64,000 nucleotides of DNA, from contig JAQFVV010006305.1 in assembly GCA_028023455.1 (NCBI GenBank), positions 4,019,001 through 4,083,000 of the forward strand. Direction: 5' to 3'. Shown here piece by piece: positions 63,601-64,000 of the stretch. The notes beneath the pieces are model-generated. The model did not search any database and had not been told where the DNA came from. It worked only from the letters and a program-made list of their open reading frames with translations. A program made the position numbers and the translations under genes. This stretch comes from Epiperipatus broadwayi (Eukaryota; Onychophora; Udeonychophora; Euonychophora; Peripatidae). How positions within the stretch are numbered: the first letter of the stretch is position 1; each line of letters starts with the position of its first letter.

Positions 63601-64000
63601 AGAAATTAAATAGTAAATAAAAAGCACATCCATTTTCTAATATTAGGTATATCAAAACTACATCAGTAAGCACATCGATAATAATGATCATAACTTAAGA
63701 AAATCACATTGGCTATGAAACTATAATATACATAAGATAACCAGTTAGCAGTTGACACTTGTTGTTTATGGTTTAAATAATGCATTAACAAGAAGTATTG
63801 TACTTTTTATATATGTCCAAATTATTACCTGATTCATATTTTAATCTCTAGTGTCATATTTTCCATTTGAAGTAATTTTAAATAAGTAAGGGAAAAGCTA
63901 TAGTTATGAAAAGTGAAATGTTAGATGTTTTCAAAAAGCAAATTTTCAGCTATTATTATGGAATATTTCAATAATGCTTTATTGAAATTTTCTTCAACAT
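57626..64000. other. AT-rich stretch without gene
   Basis: No gene or element recognised. Small features: a hairpin TTTCCCCCA/TGGGGGAAA (58991-58999 and 59003-59011), (TA)n at 60155-60177 and 61605-61620, and a slightly GC-richer, CpG-containing segment at 59608-59720. Open frames of 60-90 codons have low-complexity composition. Confidence 0.5.

Overview
The window is a very AT-rich (GC by eye roughly 25 to 30 percent) stretch of animal nuclear DNA with no convincing host gene. The evidence for a metazoan genome is the repeat content: broken Penelope-like elements (PLEs) that encode reverse transcriptase plus a GIY-YIG endonuclease, degenerate non-LTR retrotransposons with apurinic-endonuclease and RT motifs, tRNA-derived modules, many long (TA)n tracts, and large (TAA)n and (GAA)n tracts. 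No open reading frame is long enough, or conserved enough to recognise, to be a host coding exon. An invertebrate (lophotrochozoan or cnidarian-like) source is my guess; nothing here fixes the species.

Layout. 0-1.6 kb: PLE copy A. 1.7-2.2 kb: diverged ~205-bp tandem repeat. 2.4-3.1 kb: a palindrome with 334-bp arms. 3.1-9.3 kb: gene desert. 9.3-10.5 kb: tRNA-like repeat relics and a foldback. 11.0-16.2 kb: a nest of PLE copies in opposite orientations with a non-LTR relic between them. 22.2-23.3 kb: two more PLE 3' parts, head to head. 26.2-28.2 kb and 30.8-31.4 kb: non-LTR retrotransposon relics on opposite strands. 28.8-29.5, 43.3-43.65, 50.8-51.1 and 55.3-56.3 kb: foldback insertions. 34.5-35.2, 40.5-41.3 and 56.6-56.8 kb: tandem repeats. 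51.5-52.7 kb: trinucleotide arrays. The rest is AT-rich DNA in which I see no gene.

The most interesting signal is in the foldbacks. Three of them (29, 43 and 55-56 kb) carry sequences that match the type I hammerhead ribozyme consensus: CUGANGA, a stem II hairpin, GAAA, a short self-complementary stem III, a GUC cleavage triplet, and a stem I whose two strands pair across the motif. The 43 and 55 kb copies differ by a compensating G-C to A-U change in stem II. Type I hammerheads with minimal stem III are known from PLE pseudo-LTRs and from animal retrozymes. Here they sit in inverted arms, one per strand, always pointing from the centre outward. Two of these foldbacks (29 and 55-56 kb) have one-sided tails of about 46-54 nt that copy the centre of the element, and are flanked by short direct repeats of 13-15 nt that look like target-site duplications. 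A further foldback without an intact ribozyme (50.8 kb) has a 47-nt one-sided tail and a 10-nt direct repeat. I infer that these are PLE-related, ribozyme-bearing, non-autonomous insertions.

There is no operon or pathway here. The interaction to consider is mobilisation: the PLE-encoded RT and endonuclease, now broken in every local copy, are the kind of machinery that could have moved the short ribozyme-bearing foldbacks from elsewhere in the genome.
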